Positions 17,776-27,039 are shown, numbered from the stretch's first letter. The stretch is 64,000 nt of DNA from Afipia massiliensis (GCF_001006325.2 NZ_LBIA02000001.1:620001-684000), one strand, 5' to 3'. A program made the numbers and translations. Notes: a model not told the origin generated them from the letters alone.

Positions 17776-20700
17776 TTATTCTGCCGCGGTCGCAAGCGGC
17801 GGTGCATGCCGGAGTTGGCCCGGTTGCGCAGGCGCCGGAGCCACGCCCTCGCCCCGCTCGTCCAGACTCTTCCTGAACCATAACGCATAGAGGCCGGGCA
17901 GGAACAGCAAAGTCAGGAATGTTGCAACGAACAATCCACCCATGATGGTGATCGCCATCGGCCCCCAGAAGGCCGACCGGGACAGCGGAATCATGGCCAG
18001 AATCGCCGCCAGCGCGGTCAGCACCACCGGCCGGGCCCGGCGTACCGTGGCCTCGACGATCGCTTCGCGCCTGGTCAGGCCATGCTCGACGTCGGTCTCG
18101 ATCTGATCGACCAGAATCACCGAGTTGCGCATGATCATGCCGGCCAGCGCGATCAGGCCGAGCAACGCCACGAAACCGAACGGGCTGCCGGCCACGTTAA
18201 GCCCCAGCGAGGCGCCAACGATACCGAGCGGCGCGGTCATAAACACCAGCACCAGCCGCGAGAAGCTCTGCAACTGGATCATCAGCAGCGTCAGCATGCC
18301 GATCACCATCAGCGGAAACAGCTTGTTGATCGATGCATTGCCCTTCTCGGACTCCTCGATCGCGCCACCGATCTCGATGCGGTAGGCCGGCTTCAGGCTG
18401 TCGCGAATGCCTTGAAGCTTGGGCCAGATCGCACTGGTGACGTCGGGCGCCTGCACGCCGTCGACAATGTCAGCGCGCACGGTGATCGCCATGTCGCGGT
18501 TGCGCCGCCACAGGATCGGTTCCTCGTGGGCATACTCAATCTTCGCGATCTGCGACAACGGAACGGCAACGCCACCCCGCGAATAGATCGTCAGATCGCC
18601 AACATGGCCGAGATCGAGCCGTTCCGACGGCACGGCGCGAGCAACCACCCCGACCTTCTCGACACCGTCACGCAGCGTCGTCACCTGCACGCCGGAAATC
18701 AGCATCGCCAGCGACTGCGAAATGTCCTGCGGCGTCAGGCCGAGCGCGCGGGCGCGGTCCTGATCGACAGCCAGCTTGAGGTACGGAGTCTGTTCGTTCC
18801 AGTCGAGATGCGGATCGACCACCTTGTCGTTGCCGCGCATGACCTCGCGCACCTGATAGGCGATATCGCGCACAGTCTTGGTGTCCGGGCCGACGACGCG
18901 GAACTGAACCGGGAAGCCGACCGGAGGGCCGAAGTTGAAGCGGTCGACGCGCACGCGCGCTTCAGACAGCGCGCCGTTGGCAACCTCCTTCTCAAGACGT
19001 GCCTTGATACGTTCGCGCGCCGCGACGTCCTTCGAGACGATCACCGTTTCCGAAAACGCCTCGTTCGGCAGTTGCGGGTTGAGACCCAGCCAGAAGCGCG
19101 GCGATCCCTGGCCGACATAGGTCGTGTAGGTGACGATATCCTTGTCGTCCTTGAGCAGCGCTTCCGCCTTCTTGACGCTTTCCTTGGTGACGTTGAACGC
19201 GGTGCCTTCCGGCAAACGCAATTGCAGGAACAGTTCCGGACGCTCCGACAGCGGGAAGAATTGCTGCTGCACATAACCGAAGCCGACAATCGACAGCACG
19301 AACACGCCGATGGTCGCCAGCACCACAGTGCCACGACGGCGGACACACCATTCGATCACCCGGCGCAGGCCGCGATACATCCGCGTCTCGTAGATCGCGT
19401 GTGGATCGTGGTTGTGCTTGCCGTGATTGAAGTTCGGCAGCAGCTTGACGCCGATATAGGGCGTGAAGATCACCGCGACGAACCACGACGCCACCAGTGC
19501 AATCGCCACCACCCAGAAGATGCCGCCGGCATATTCGCCGACGGACGAATTGGCAAAGCCAATGGGGAGGAAGCCAACGGCCGTGACCAGCGTCCCCGTG
19601 AGCATCGGGAACGCGGTGGATTCCCAGGCAAAGGATGCCGCCTTCACGCGGTCCCATCCTTGCTCCATTTTCACCACCATCATCTCGACCGCAATGATGG
19701 CGTCATCGACCAAGAGGCCGAGCGCAATGATCAGCGCGCCGAGGGTGATGCGATGCAGGTCCATGCCCATCGCGTTCATCACGATGAAGACGATCGCCAG
19801 CACCAGCGGCACGGACAGCGCCACCACGATGCCGGTGCGCCAGCCGAGCGCGAGGAAGCTCACGAACAGCACGATCGCCAGCGCCTCGACAAAAGAGCGC
19901 ACGAACTCGCTGACGGCATGTTCGACCACCTTCGGCTGATCGGCGATCTGCTCGATCTCGATGCCCTGCGGTACCGCGGCCATGAATTCAGCGGTCGCCT
20001 TCTTGATCGTTTCGCCGAGGTCCAGAATGTTAGCGCCCTTCGCCATCACCACGCCGACGCCGAGCGCGGGCTTGCCCTCCTGACGCACCTGATAGCTCGG
20101 CGGATCGACGAAACCGTGAGTCACCATGGCAATGTCGCCGAGGCGGAACACGCGGCCATTACCCTCGACCGGGGTTTCGGCCACGGCCTTGACGCTGTCA
20201 TAAGCGCCGGTGACGCGCAGCGGCACGCGCTGCGACGACGTTTCAACCGTGCCCGCGGGAACCACTGCGTTCTGCTTGGCCAGCGAATCGAACAGCGCCT
20301 GCGTCGTAATGCCCAGCGTCGCCAGCTTGGCGTGCGAGAACTCGACGAACACCCGCTCGTCCTGCGTGCCGTACAGATTGACCTTGGTGACGTTCTCGAC
20401 TTTCAGAAGCCGCTGACGCAGGCCCTCGGCCACCTTCTTGAGCTGGGCGTAGTCGGCGCCTTCGCCTGTCAGCATATAGAGAATCGAGTCGACGTCGCCG
20501 TATTCGTCGTTGATGTTCGGCCCGATCAGGTTCGGCGGAAGATCGTTCTTGATATCGCCGAGCTTCTTGCGCAGTTGATAGAACAGCTGCGGCACGTCCT
20601 TCGCCGGCGTGTTGTCCTTGAAGGTCAGCGTCATCGCCGTAAAGGACGGCTTGGTGTAGGTCTGCACCTTGTCGAAGTACGGCAGTTCCTGGAGCTTCTT

Positions 20701-20913
20701 CTCGATCGGGTCGGCGACCTGCTCCTGCATTTCCTTCGCGGTGGCGCCGGGCCACATCGCGTTGATAATGACCACCTTGATCGTAAACGACGGATCTTCC
20801 GCGCGGCCGAGCCGCTCATACGAGAAGAAGCCCGCGATGCCGAGCATCACGATGAAGAACAGAACCAGCGTTGGGTGCGCCACAGCCCAGGCGGAGAGAT
20901 TGAATCGCTTCAT
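17776..20913 (-). CDS. RND efflux transporter permease
   Basis: A 1045-residue inner-membrane pump of the resistance-nodulation-division superfamily, driven by proton entry. Twelve membrane helices can be traced: one at residues 14-33, five between about 335 and 530, and six between about 860 and 1030, with two large periplasmic loops between. The TM4 motif LLVDDAIIAVE carries the paired Asp residues needed for proton transfer. The periplasmic-loop sequence and the short N-terminus (MKRFNLSAWAVAHPTLV) fit the MexF/AcrD-like and heavy-metal-independent types seen in Alphaproteobacteria. It works with the adaptor encoded 17 bases upstream; the outer-membrane channel is not in the window. Confidence 0.95.
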   Translation of the reverse strand: MKRFNLSAWAVAHPTLVLFFIVMLGIAGFFSYERLGRAEDPSFTIKVVIINAMWPGATAKEMQEQVADPIEKKLQELPYFDKVQTYTKPSFTAMTLTFKDNTPAKDVPQLFYQLRKKLGDIKNDLPPNLIGPNINDEYGDVDSILYMLTGEGADYAQLKKVAEGLRQRLLKVENVTKVNLYGTQDERVFVEFSHAKLATLGITTQALFDSLAKQNAVVPAGTVETSSQRVPLRVTGAYDSVKAVAETPVEGNGRVFRLGDIAMVTHGFVDPPSYQVRQEGKPALGVGVVMAKGANILDLGETIKKATAEFMAAVPQGIEIEQIADQPKVVEHAVSEFVRSFVEALAIVLFVSFLALGWRTGIVVALSVPLVLAIVFIVMNAMGMDLHRITLGALIIALGLLVDDAIIAVEMMVVKMEQGWDRVKAASFAWESTAFPMLTGTLVTAVGFLPIGFANSSVGEYAGGIFWVVAIALVASWFVAVIFTPYIGVKLLPNFNHGKHNHDPHAIYETRMYRGLRRVIEWCVRRRGTVVLATIGVFVLSIVGFGYVQQQFFPLSERPELFLQLRLPEGTAFNVTKESVKKAEALLKDDKDIVTYTTYVGQGSPRFWLGLNPQLPNEAFSETVIVSKDVAARERIKARLEKEVANGALSEARVRVDRFNFGPPVGFPVQFRVVGPDTKTVRDIAYQVREVMRGNDKVVDPHLDWNEQTPYLKLAVDQDRARALGLTPQDISQSLAMLISGVQVTTLRDGVEKVGVVARAVPSERLDLGHVGDLTIYSRGGVAVPLSQIAKIEYAHEEPILWRRNRDMAITVRADIVDGVQAPDVTSAIWPKLQGIRDSLKPAYRIEIGGAIEESEKGNASINKLFPLMVIGMLTLLMIQLQSFSRLVLVFMTAPLGIVGASLGLNVAGSPFGFVALLGLIALAGMIMRNSVILVDQIETDVEHGLTRREAIVEATVRRARPVVLTALAAILAMIPLSRSAFWGPMAITIMGGLFVATFLTLLFLPGLYALWFRKSLDERGEGVAPAPAQPGQLRHAPPLATAAE

Positions 20914-20930
20914 CGGACCCTCGTAAGGTT

Positions 20931-22040
20931 TTAGAACGACAGCGACGAGACGACACGGACCTTCTGGGCCGGATCGAGCTTCTGCACACCGAGCACCACG
21001 ACACTGGCGCCTTCCTCGACGCCGCCGGTAATGATGACGTCCTTGGTCTCATAGGCCTTCACGGCCACCGGCTTCAGCGACACTTCGCCGGTCTTGGCGT
21101 CGGCGACATAGAGCGCGGGGCCGTTGCCCTGGCTGAACAGCGCCGACAGCGGCAGCCGCGCGACCCGCTCAGTGGCGGGATCGGCCAGCGTCAGCGTTGC
21201 CGTCATGCCGAGCGACACTGCATCATCGGCGCCGGGCAGCGAAAACTTCGCCAGATAGGTGCGGGTGGCGGGGTCGGCGGTGGGCGCGATCTCGCGCAGC
21301 TTCGCGGCATACTTCTTGTTCGGCTCCGACCACAGCGTGACGCTGGCCTGACCGCTCTTGGCGAAAGCGACCAGCGTTTCGGGAACTGCAACCACGGCCT
21401 CCTTCTCAGCCGAGCGCGCCACGCGGATCGCGGTCTGCCCCGACGCCACCACCTGTCCCGGCTCGATCAGCGTCGCTGTAACAACGCCGCGCGTATCGGC
21501 GACAATCTGGGCGTAGGACAGGCTGTTCTTGGTGAGTTCAACCGAACGCTCGGCGCGGTTGAGACGCGCCCGCGCCTCGTCGCCCGCCGCCTTGACCTGG
21601 TCGAGTTGTGCTTCGGTGGACCAGCCCTTGGCGCGCAACTCCTTGGAGCGGCCCTCGGCGGCGCTTGCCTGCGCCAGCACGCCGGTCGCGGCGCGGAATT
21701 CAGCCTCGGCCTGCTCGGCCTGCAATTTGAGATCGACCTCGTCGAGCGTCGCCAGCGGCTGGCCGACATCGACGATCTGCCCGACTTCGACCAGGCGCTT
21801 GGCGACCTTGCCGGGAACACGGAAGCCCATGTCTGTTTCGATACGGGGGCGGATGGTTCCGACGAAGCTGCGCTCCGGCGATTGCGACTGATAATGGACC
21901 GTGGCGACCAGGACCGGGCGACCTTTCTCGCCCTCCTGCGCCTGCTCTTTGCCGCAGGCGCCCAGCGCCAAAGCGGAAACCATCAAGACAACAACAGCCA
22001 AGCCATTGTTTTGGCTAAAAGATTTAAAGATGCGCGGCAT
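20931..22040 (-). CDS. RND efflux periplasmic adaptor lipoprotein
   Basis: A 369-residue membrane-fusion protein that links the pump to an outer-membrane channel. The signal ends with a lipobox ALGAC, so residue 29 (Cys) should be lipid-modified. A lipoyl half motif lies near residue 70 (GKVAKRLVEVGQIVDVGQPLATLDE) and its partner near residue 160 (SYAQIVADTRGVVTATLIEPG), with a helical hairpin between. The C-terminal beta-barrel and MP domain follow. It is the first gene of the operon and its upstream gap carries the operator candidate. Confidence 0.93.
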   Translation of the reverse strand: MPRIFKSFSQNNGLAVVVLMVSALALGACGKEQAQEGEKGRPVLVATVHYQSQSPERSFVGTIRPRIETDMGFRVPGKVAKRLVEVGQIVDVGQPLATLDEVDLKLQAEQAEAEFRAATGVLAQASAAEGRSKELRAKGWSTEAQLDQVKAAGDEARARLNRAERSVELTKNSLSYAQIVADTRGVVTATLIEPGQVVASGQTAIRVARSAEKEAVVAVPETLVAFAKSGQASVTLWSEPNKKYAAKLREIAPTADPATRTYLAKFSLPGADDAVSLGMTATLTLADPATERVARLPLSALFSQGNGPALYVADAKTGEVSLKPVAVKAYETKDVIITGGVEEGASVVVLGVQKLDPAQKVRVVSSLSF

Positions 22041-22082
22041 CGGAAGCTCCCTTGGGTACTTTCGGAAGCTTCTTACAACGAT

Positions 22083-22104
22083 TGACGATTGTCAATAATC
22101 GTCA
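22083..22104. promoter_or_regulatory. Inverted repeat, candidate TetR operator
   Basis: TGACGATT (22083-22090) and AATCGTCA (22097-22104) form a perfect inverted repeat around six bases. It lies 42 bases upstream of the adaptor start, where the regulator at 17111 would need to bind. On the minus strand TTGACA overlaps it and could serve as a -35 element. Confidence 0.65.
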
Positions 22105-22199
22105 TTAGTCAGAATGCCGCAGCGCAAACCTTTGGTCTGAAAAGCCTTTCGGCGGTCCCCACTAGGGCACAGTCATTTTCTGCCGTCTCTGGCGTCCTT

Positions 22200-22727
22200 T
22201 TAGGTCTTGTCTGCCGGATCGCGATGAATCGGATCGATCCACAACACCGTCTCCGGCTTTTCCACCGGCTCAATGTCGAGATTGATCGCAACCGCCTCGC
22301 CGTCGCTGCGCACCAGCACGCATTCCAGCACTTCGTCCGGGCTGGCGTTGATTTCCTGATGCGGCACATAAGGCGGCACGAAGATGAAATCGCCCGGCCC
22401 CGCCTCGGCGGTGAACTGCAGGTGCTCGCCCCAGCGCATCCGCGCCTTGCCGCGCACGACGTAGATGATGCTTTCCAGATGGCCGTGATGATGCGCGCCG
22501 GTCTTCGCATCCGGTCTGATGGTCACCGTTCCCGCCCACAGCTTCTGTGCGCCGACGCGCGCGAAATTGATTGCAGCCTTGCGGTCCATGCCGGCAGTGG
22601 ACGGCACGTTCGGGTCGAGCTGATTGCCGGGAATGACCCGCACACCGTCATGCTTCCAGCGCTCGTCGTCGTGCGCATGAGAATGATCGTGCGGGTGATC
22701 GTGGGAATGATGATGATCGTGCGACAT
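22200..22727 (-). CDS. Cupin protein with His-rich N-terminus
   Basis: A 175-residue single cupin-domain protein. Residues 1-20 read MSHDHHHSHDHPHDHSHAHD, a natural metal-binding tail rich in His and Asp. The cupin motifs are at residues about 78-100 (TGAHHHGHLESIIYVVRGKARMRWG) and 110-125 (PGDFIFVPPYVPHQEIN), so the metal-binding His and Glu residues are present. The tail suggests nickel, zinc or cobalt handling, or a metal-storage role. Cupins are too diverse to assign a reaction. No neighbours speak for a metal pathway; the next gene is an acyl-CoA dehydrogenase across a repeat. Confidence 0.85.
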   Translation of the reverse strand: MSHDHHHSHDHPHDHSHAHDDERWKHDGVRVIPGNQLDPNVPSTAGMDRKAAINFARVGAQKLWAGTVTIRPDAKTGAHHHGHLESIIYVVRGKARMRWGEHLQFTAEAGPGDFIFVPPYVPHQEINASPDEVLECVLVRSDGEAVAINLDIEPVEKPETVLWIDPIHRDPADKT

Positions 22728-22783
22728 TGGCAGCTCTCTATTCTTGTTCTTAAACGTCAGAGGGATTTCATCCCAGCGTTACC

Positions 22784-22900
22784 GCATGGCCGGGCTTGTC
22801 CCGGCCATGCACGCCTTTGTAGCACAAAGGATGGAAGACGTGGATGCCCGGGAACGCAGACAAGTTTACGCAGTCTACGACTGCTATGCCCGGGCATGAT
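22784..22900. repeat. GC-rich intergenic repeat, copy 2
   Basis: Shares GCATGGCCGGGCTTGTCCCGG at its left end with the copies at 6116 and 25993, then TGGATGCCCGGG and a right end GCCCGGGCATGATG. It lies between the cupin and the acyl-CoA dehydrogenase, ending at the stop of the latter. Confidence 0.8.
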
Positions 22901-22901
22901 G

Positions 22902-24068
22902 TTAGTATGACTTCGGCAGTCCCAGAACCTTCTCGCCGATGAAACTCAGGATTAGTTGCGGGCTGATCGGTGCGATGCGCGGAATCATCACTTCGCGAAG
23001 ATAGCGCTCGACGTGATATTCCTTGGCGTAGCCGAAACCGCCATGGGTCATCACCGCCTGCTGGCAGGCGTCAAACCCCGCCTCGCCCGCGAGATATTTC
23101 GCGGCGTTCGCGGCAGGTCCGCACGGCAATCCCTGATCGTACTGCCAGGCCGCCGACATCGTCATCAGCCATGCAGCCTCGAGATCGATCCAGTTCTTCG
23201 CCAGCGGATGCTGGATCGCCTGGTTCTGTCCGATCGGCCGGTTGAACACGATGCGCTGCTTCGCGTAAGCCGCCGCGCGTTCGAGTGCGAGTTTGCCGAG
23301 GCCGACAGCCTCCGCCGCGATCAGGACGCGCTCCGGATTCATGCCATGCAGGATGTATTCGAACCCGCGGCCTTCCTCGCCGATGCGGTCCTCAACCGGA
23401 ATCTCGAAGTCGGTGATAAAGAGTTCATTGGAATCGATGGCCTTGCGGCCCATCTTCTCGATCTCATGCACCGCGATCTGGTCGCGGTTGAAATCCGCGT
23501 AAAACAGACTGAGACCGTGGGTCGGATTCTTGACCTCTTCCAGCGGCGTGGTACGCGCCAGCAGCAGTATCTTGTGCGCGACCTGCGCGGTGGATATCCA
23601 GACCTTCTGGCCGTTAACGACATATCTGTCACCCTTGCGCACCGCGCGGGTTTTCAACTGCGTGGTGTTGAGCCCGGTGTTCGGCTCGGTCACGCCGAAG
23701 CACGCCTTCTCGCGGCCCTCGACGATGCCGGGCAGCATGCGCGCGCGCTGCGCGTCGTCGCCGAACACCACCACCGGATTGAGCCCGAACACATTCATGT
23801 GGATCGCGGAGGCGCCCGACATCCCCGCGCCCGACTCCGAGATCGCGCGCATCATGATCGCGGCTTCCATGATGCCAAGGCCCGCGCCGCCATACTCCTC
23901 TGGGATACAGATGCCGAGCCAGCCCGCCTGCGCCATGGCATCATAGAACTCGTGCGGAAAGCCGCCGGCGCGGTCCTTCTCCAGCCAATAAGCATCGTCG
24001 AAACGGGCGCAGATTTTCAGAATCGCATCGCGAATGGATTCTTGTTGCTGGTTCAGTGCGAAGTCCAT
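22902..24068 (-). CDS. Acyl-CoA dehydrogenase
   Basis: A 388-residue flavoenzyme of the short acyl-CoA dehydrogenase family, with N-terminal helical, middle beta and C-terminal helical domains. Family marks are CFGVTEPNTGLNT near residue 125, the KVWISTAQVAH segment, and QAVMTHGGFGYAKEYHVERYLRE near the C-terminus. The ATG at 24068 starts MDFALNQQQESIRDAI, a typical N-terminus; the frame extends to 24131. It lacks the DUF1974 tail of the FadE protein at 13966, so it probably acts on other, shorter or branched acyl-CoA. No electron-transfer flavoprotein gene lies nearby. Confidence 0.92.
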   Translation of the reverse strand: MDFALNQQQESIRDAILKICARFDDAYWLEKDRAGGFPHEFYDAMAQAGWLGICIPEEYGGAGLGIMEAAIMMRAISESGAGMSGASAIHMNVFGLNPVVVFGDDAQRARMLPGIVEGREKACFGVTEPNTGLNTTQLKTRAVRKGDRYVVNGQKVWISTAQVAHKILLLARTTPLEEVKNPTHGLSLFYADFNRDQIAVHEIEKMGRKAIDSNELFITDFEIPVEDRIGEEGRGFEYILHGMNPERVLIAAEAVGLGKLALERAAAYAKQRIVFNRPIGQNQAIQHPLAKNWIDLEAAWLMTMSAAWQYDQGLPCGPAANAAKYLAGEAGFDACQQAVMTHGGFGYAKEYHVERYLREVMIPRIAPISPQLILSFIGEKVLGLPKSY

Positions 24069-24268
24069 CGAGATCGATCCCTGAATGACATGACGGGACC
24101 GAGACATACGTGACCCCGGCAGATTGAGCAAAGGGGAACGTCATACTGTTTTGCATCGCAGCGCATCCCCGCGCGTCACGCAGGGCAGAACGTCGCGCAT
24201 TTCGTCTTGCCGGCCACGGGTGCAGGGATATTATTTACGCGAGCGCGCAACCGCATCGGAGACCGGAC

Positions 24269-24631
24269 ATGGACCAGAAAGTGACCGATCACGACATCCT
24301 CGCCGGTCTCAATCGCGATTATATCGACTCCGTGCAGAACAGCGACGTACGCCGCTTCGATGAAATTCTCGCGCCGGATTTCTACTGCTCGAATCCGGAC
24401 CGCTCGCTGGTCGATCGCGCCGGGTTTCTGAAGCAGACCGCAAACCCGGTCGCCATCAAAAATCTCAAGGCGGAAGACGTGCTGATCCGCGTCATCGGCG
24501 ACGTCGCGATCATCCACGCACGCACCAGTTACCTGATGCCGGACGGCAGCACCGGCGGGGGCCGTTACACCGACGTCTGGGCGAGGATCAACGGCCAGTG
24601 GCTGGCGGTGTCAGCGCACGTCACGCGCTGA
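24269..24631 (+). CDS. NTF2/SnoaL-like protein
   Basis: A 120-residue protein with the small cone-shaped NTF2-like fold (DUF4440 or SnoaL type). It has a first helix ILAGLNRDYIDSVQNSDVRRFDEILAPDF and a closing VWARINGQWLAVSAHVTR. The fold serves enzymes such as isomerases and also non-enzymatic roles. No active-site residues can be named with confidence. It is transcribed alone, head to head with the acyl-CoA dehydrogenase, and converges with the next gene at a four-base gap. A clear CGGAGACC element precedes the start. Confidence 0.8.
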   Translation: MDQKVTDHDILAGLNRDYIDSVQNSDVRRFDEILAPDFYCSNPDRSLVDRAGFLKQTANPVAIKNLKAEDVLIRVIGDVAIIHARTSYLMPDGSTGGGRYTDVWARINGQWLAVSAHVTR

Positions 24632-24635
24632 GCGG

Positions 24636-25940
24636 CTAGCGCGAGAACTTCGTTTCCATCGCGCGGCGGAAAGCGACCGCATCGTCCTTCGTGTCGATCT
24701 CCACGTCCGACCATCGGACCACCGCGCCATGCGCGACGTCATTTGTCAGTTTGACTCGATGCGCGAGGCCGATCGGCAGCGCACCGGCCTTGAGGCTCTC
24801 GGCCGCCGGCATCAGCTTGCCCCACACCGTATAGCCGCCCTCGCCGTCGAGCATTTCGCCCGCGCGAAGATTTTTCTTGGCGACCGCCGCAACATCACCT
24901 CGGAAATCCTGCGGCTGTCCGGTCGGCTCATTGCGCAGCGCGGCTGAGAGCACCGAGATATTCAATTCAAGCCCGATCAGGTGATACGGCTTGTACATAG
25001 CTGCAAAACGCCCTGAGGAATCCGTCTTCAATCCATATTGGCGGAAACAATCCGCCGCGTAATCGTTCGGCGCTTCCAGCACGACATAGACGCCCCAGCG
25101 CAGATCGCGAAATACCGGACGGCCGTCGCGCTCCAGCGACGAGACGACTTCGACCACGCCGGATTTCTCCAGCACGCCGCCTTTGTCCCGCGGACGCATC
25201 AAATGCGGCAGATCGTCGACGCCGCAGGGTGGAAACAACAGGCCGGTCGACGGCACATCGAGGCCGGTGGCATTGGCGATGGCGGCCATCTCGATGGCGG
25301 ACTTGGTGCCATCCAGAAACGAGTTGAACATCTGCGGATTCATGCCGGCCGACTGCGCCTCGGCGGCGGTCAGACCATAGTGGCCCCAAACGCCAGCGGG
25401 CGTCACATCGTGATAGATCGGCAGATACTTGGTGCCCTTTCCCGCCGCGACAACCTTGAAGCCGGTAGCGCGTGCCCAGTCGACCATCTCGGCGGTGAGT
25501 GCAGGCTGATCGCCATAGGCCAGCGAATAAACTACGCCTGCCTTGCGCGCTTCATCCGCCAGCAGCGGCCCGGCCAGCACATCGGCCTCGACATTGACCA
25601 TCACGATATGCTTGCCCGCGGCAATCGCCGCGCGCGCATGACGGATGCCGACGGCAGGATTACCTGTGGCCTCAACGATCACCTCGACGTCGCCACCGGT
25701 CGCGGCTGCTCCATCCTTGGTGAAAGTGGTGGCGGCGATCCGAGCAGCGTCCCAGCCCACCGTCCGGCAGGCCTCGCGCGCACGATCCGGATCGAGGTCG
25801 ACAATCACCGGCACGTCGAGGCCCGGGGTATGCGGCACCTGAGAGAGAAACATCGAGCCGAATTTGCCGGCGCCGATCAGCGCCACGCGCACGGGCTTTC
25901 CCGCCACGCGGCGCTTTTCAAGGAGGTGATGCAGGTTCAT
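24636..25940 (-). CDS. NAD(P)-dependent oxidoreductase with SAF domain
   Basis: A 434-residue protein. Residues about 15-150 form a Rossmann domain (VALIGAGKFGSMFLSQ) like those of Gfo/Idh/MocA or homoserine dehydrogenase. A middle domain follows, and the last 80 residues are SAF-like (AKKNLRAGEMLDGEGGYTVWG). This type is widespread in Bradyrhizobium relatives without a proven function; suggested reactions involve sugar-acid or hydroxy-acid substrates. The start at 25940 is the first ATG; a TTG at 25985 extends it by 15 residues. It is separated from the phytanoyl-CoA dioxygenase by a repeat, and may share regulation with that gene. Substrate is unknown. Confidence 0.8.
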   Translation of the reverse strand: MNLHHLLEKRRVAGKPVRVALIGAGKFGSMFLSQVPHTPGLDVPVIVDLDPDRAREACRTVGWDAARIAATTFTKDGAAATGGDVEVIVEATGNPAVGIRHARAAIAAGKHIVMVNVEADVLAGPLLADEARKAGVVYSLAYGDQPALTAEMVDWARATGFKVVAAGKGTKYLPIYHDVTPAGVWGHYGLTAAEAQSAGMNPQMFNSFLDGTKSAIEMAAIANATGLDVPSTGLLFPPCGVDDLPHLMRPRDKGGVLEKSGVVEVVSSLERDGRPVFRDLRWGVYVVLEAPNDYAADCFRQYGLKTDSSGRFAAMYKPYHLIGLELNISVLSAALRNEPTGQPQDFRGDVAAVAKKNLRAGEMLDGEGGYTVWGKLMPAAESLKAGALPIGLAHRVKLTNDVAHGAVVRWSDVEIDTKDDAVAFRRAMETKFSR

Positions 25941-25992
25941 TTGGGAATTCGATCCAGCGGTTGTCAGCGAATTGGTTATCGCCAAATTGTCC

Positions 25993-26081
25993 CGTCATGG
26001 CCGGGCTTGTCCCGGCCATCTACGTCTTGTTGTTTTCTGGTTTTAAAGACGTGGATGCCCGGCACAAGGCCAGGCATGACG
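25993..26081. repeat. GC-rich intergenic repeat, copy 3
   Basis: Starts CGTCATGGCCGGGCTTGTCC and shares TACGTCTTGTTG, ACGTGGATGCCCGG and CAGGCATGACG with copies 1 and 2. This copy is shorter in the middle. It lies between the dioxygenase stop and the next gene downstream. Confidence 0.8.
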
Positions 26082-26091
26082 AAGTGCTTGT

Positions 26092-26892
26092 TTACTCCGC
26101 CGCCTGACGACGGCTGCGGGCGTAGCGAACCAAGGCATCGTCATCCACGGTCTGGATCGGTGTGAAGTCGCGATGCGCGATGAACTCCGGCCGGGTCGGC
26201 GTGCGGATGTAGTTCGAGACCGCGTTCAGCGTCAGATAGACGATCTTGCGCGGATACGGCGTGATGTTGCCCGCCGAGCCATGCACGAGATTGCCGTGGA
26301 ACATCAGCATGCCGCCGGGCTTGCCGGTCGGCGCGACGATGCCGCCGTCCTTGACGAGGCGGGTCACGGTGTCCTCGTCCAGCGTCCACAGCGGATAGGA
26401 CGTGGTCGCAAGATCGTGCGACGCCTTGAGGTCCCCGGCGTTCTGGCTTTTCGGCACCAGCATCAGCGGGCCGTTGATCGGCATCACCTCATCGAGAAAC
26501 ACCGCGATGTTCATCGCGTGCGGCAGCGGCATGCCGTCGTCGCGCTTCCAGGTGCCGTAATCCTGATGCCATTGCCAGACGTCGCCCGTGAAAGCGGATT
26601 TCGCGTTGATCTTGTACTGATGCATGTAGACCTTCTCGCCGAAGATCTGTTCGACCGGCTCGATCATGCGCGGATGTGCGCCGAGCAAGCGAAACGCCTC
26701 ATTATAAAGGTGCGCGGCAAAGGCGGTGCGCGGTGCGCCGCTCTTCTCGCGCCAGACCTCGGGGCGCTGCTCGTCGTAGATCGACATGGCCTCGCGCCGC
26801 AGGACATCGACTTCCTCGGCGTTGAAGAGTTCCGGCAAGAACAGCCAGCCTTCGGTGCGGAATTGCTCGAGTTGCTCGGGGGTCAATCGCAT
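26092..26892 (-). CDS. Phytanoyl-CoA dioxygenase family protein
   Basis: A 266-residue protein of the PhyH family, Fe(II)/2-oxoglutarate oxygenases. The metal-binding HxD pair is in WQWHQDYG at residues about 103-110, and the distal His is probably in HGSAGNITPYPRKIVYLT, which also provides the Arg for 2-oxoglutarate. Bacterial members hydroxylate many small molecules (for example ectoine), so phytanoyl-CoA itself is unlikely to be proved from sequence. It diverges from a GntR regulator, with about 240 bases between, and lies in tandem before the SAF dehydrogenase; these three may form one regulated module. Confidence 0.88.
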   Translation of the reverse strand: MRLTPEQLEQFRTEGWLFLPELFNAEEVDVLRREAMSIYDEQRPEVWREKSGAPRTAFAAHLYNEAFRLLGAHPRMIEPVEQIFGEKVYMHQYKINAKSAFTGDVWQWHQDYGTWKRDDGMPLPHAMNIAVFLDEVMPINGPLMLVPKSQNAGDLKASHDLATTSYPLWTLDEDTVTRLVKDGGIVAPTGKPGGMLMFHGNLVHGSAGNITPYPRKIVYLTLNAVSNYIRTPTRPEFIAHRDFTPIQTVDDDALVRYARSRRQAAE

Positions 26893-27012
26893 GAGGGTCC
26901 TCCTTGAAAGTTTTGGGTCACTTCCCGGTTTGTCATTGTTTCAGGGGCGCTTTTTGCGTCTTCGGTCGTGACGGGCGGCGCATGACGGTCGTTGTCGGCT
27001 CATCGATATTGC

Positions 27013-27039
27013 ATTCTGAATTCAGTATTCTAAACTCAG
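27013..27039. promoter_or_regulatory. Tandem repeats and palindrome upstream of the GntR gene
   Basis: ATTCTGAATTCAG (27013-27025) and ATTCTAAACTCAG (27027-27039) match at 11 of 13 positions with a 14-base period. The first contains the ten-base palindrome CTGAATTCAG. The stretch is AT-rich, unlike its surroundings, and lies between the divergent dioxygenase and GntR genes, so it may be the GntR operator. Confidence 0.4.

Noticed and set aside
18082-20934. 950-residue open frame antisense to the RND pump
   Set aside because: A long shadow frame on the opposite strand of a clear pump gene, with repetitive His/Arg/Asp-rich sequence and no known domain; common in high-GC DNA.
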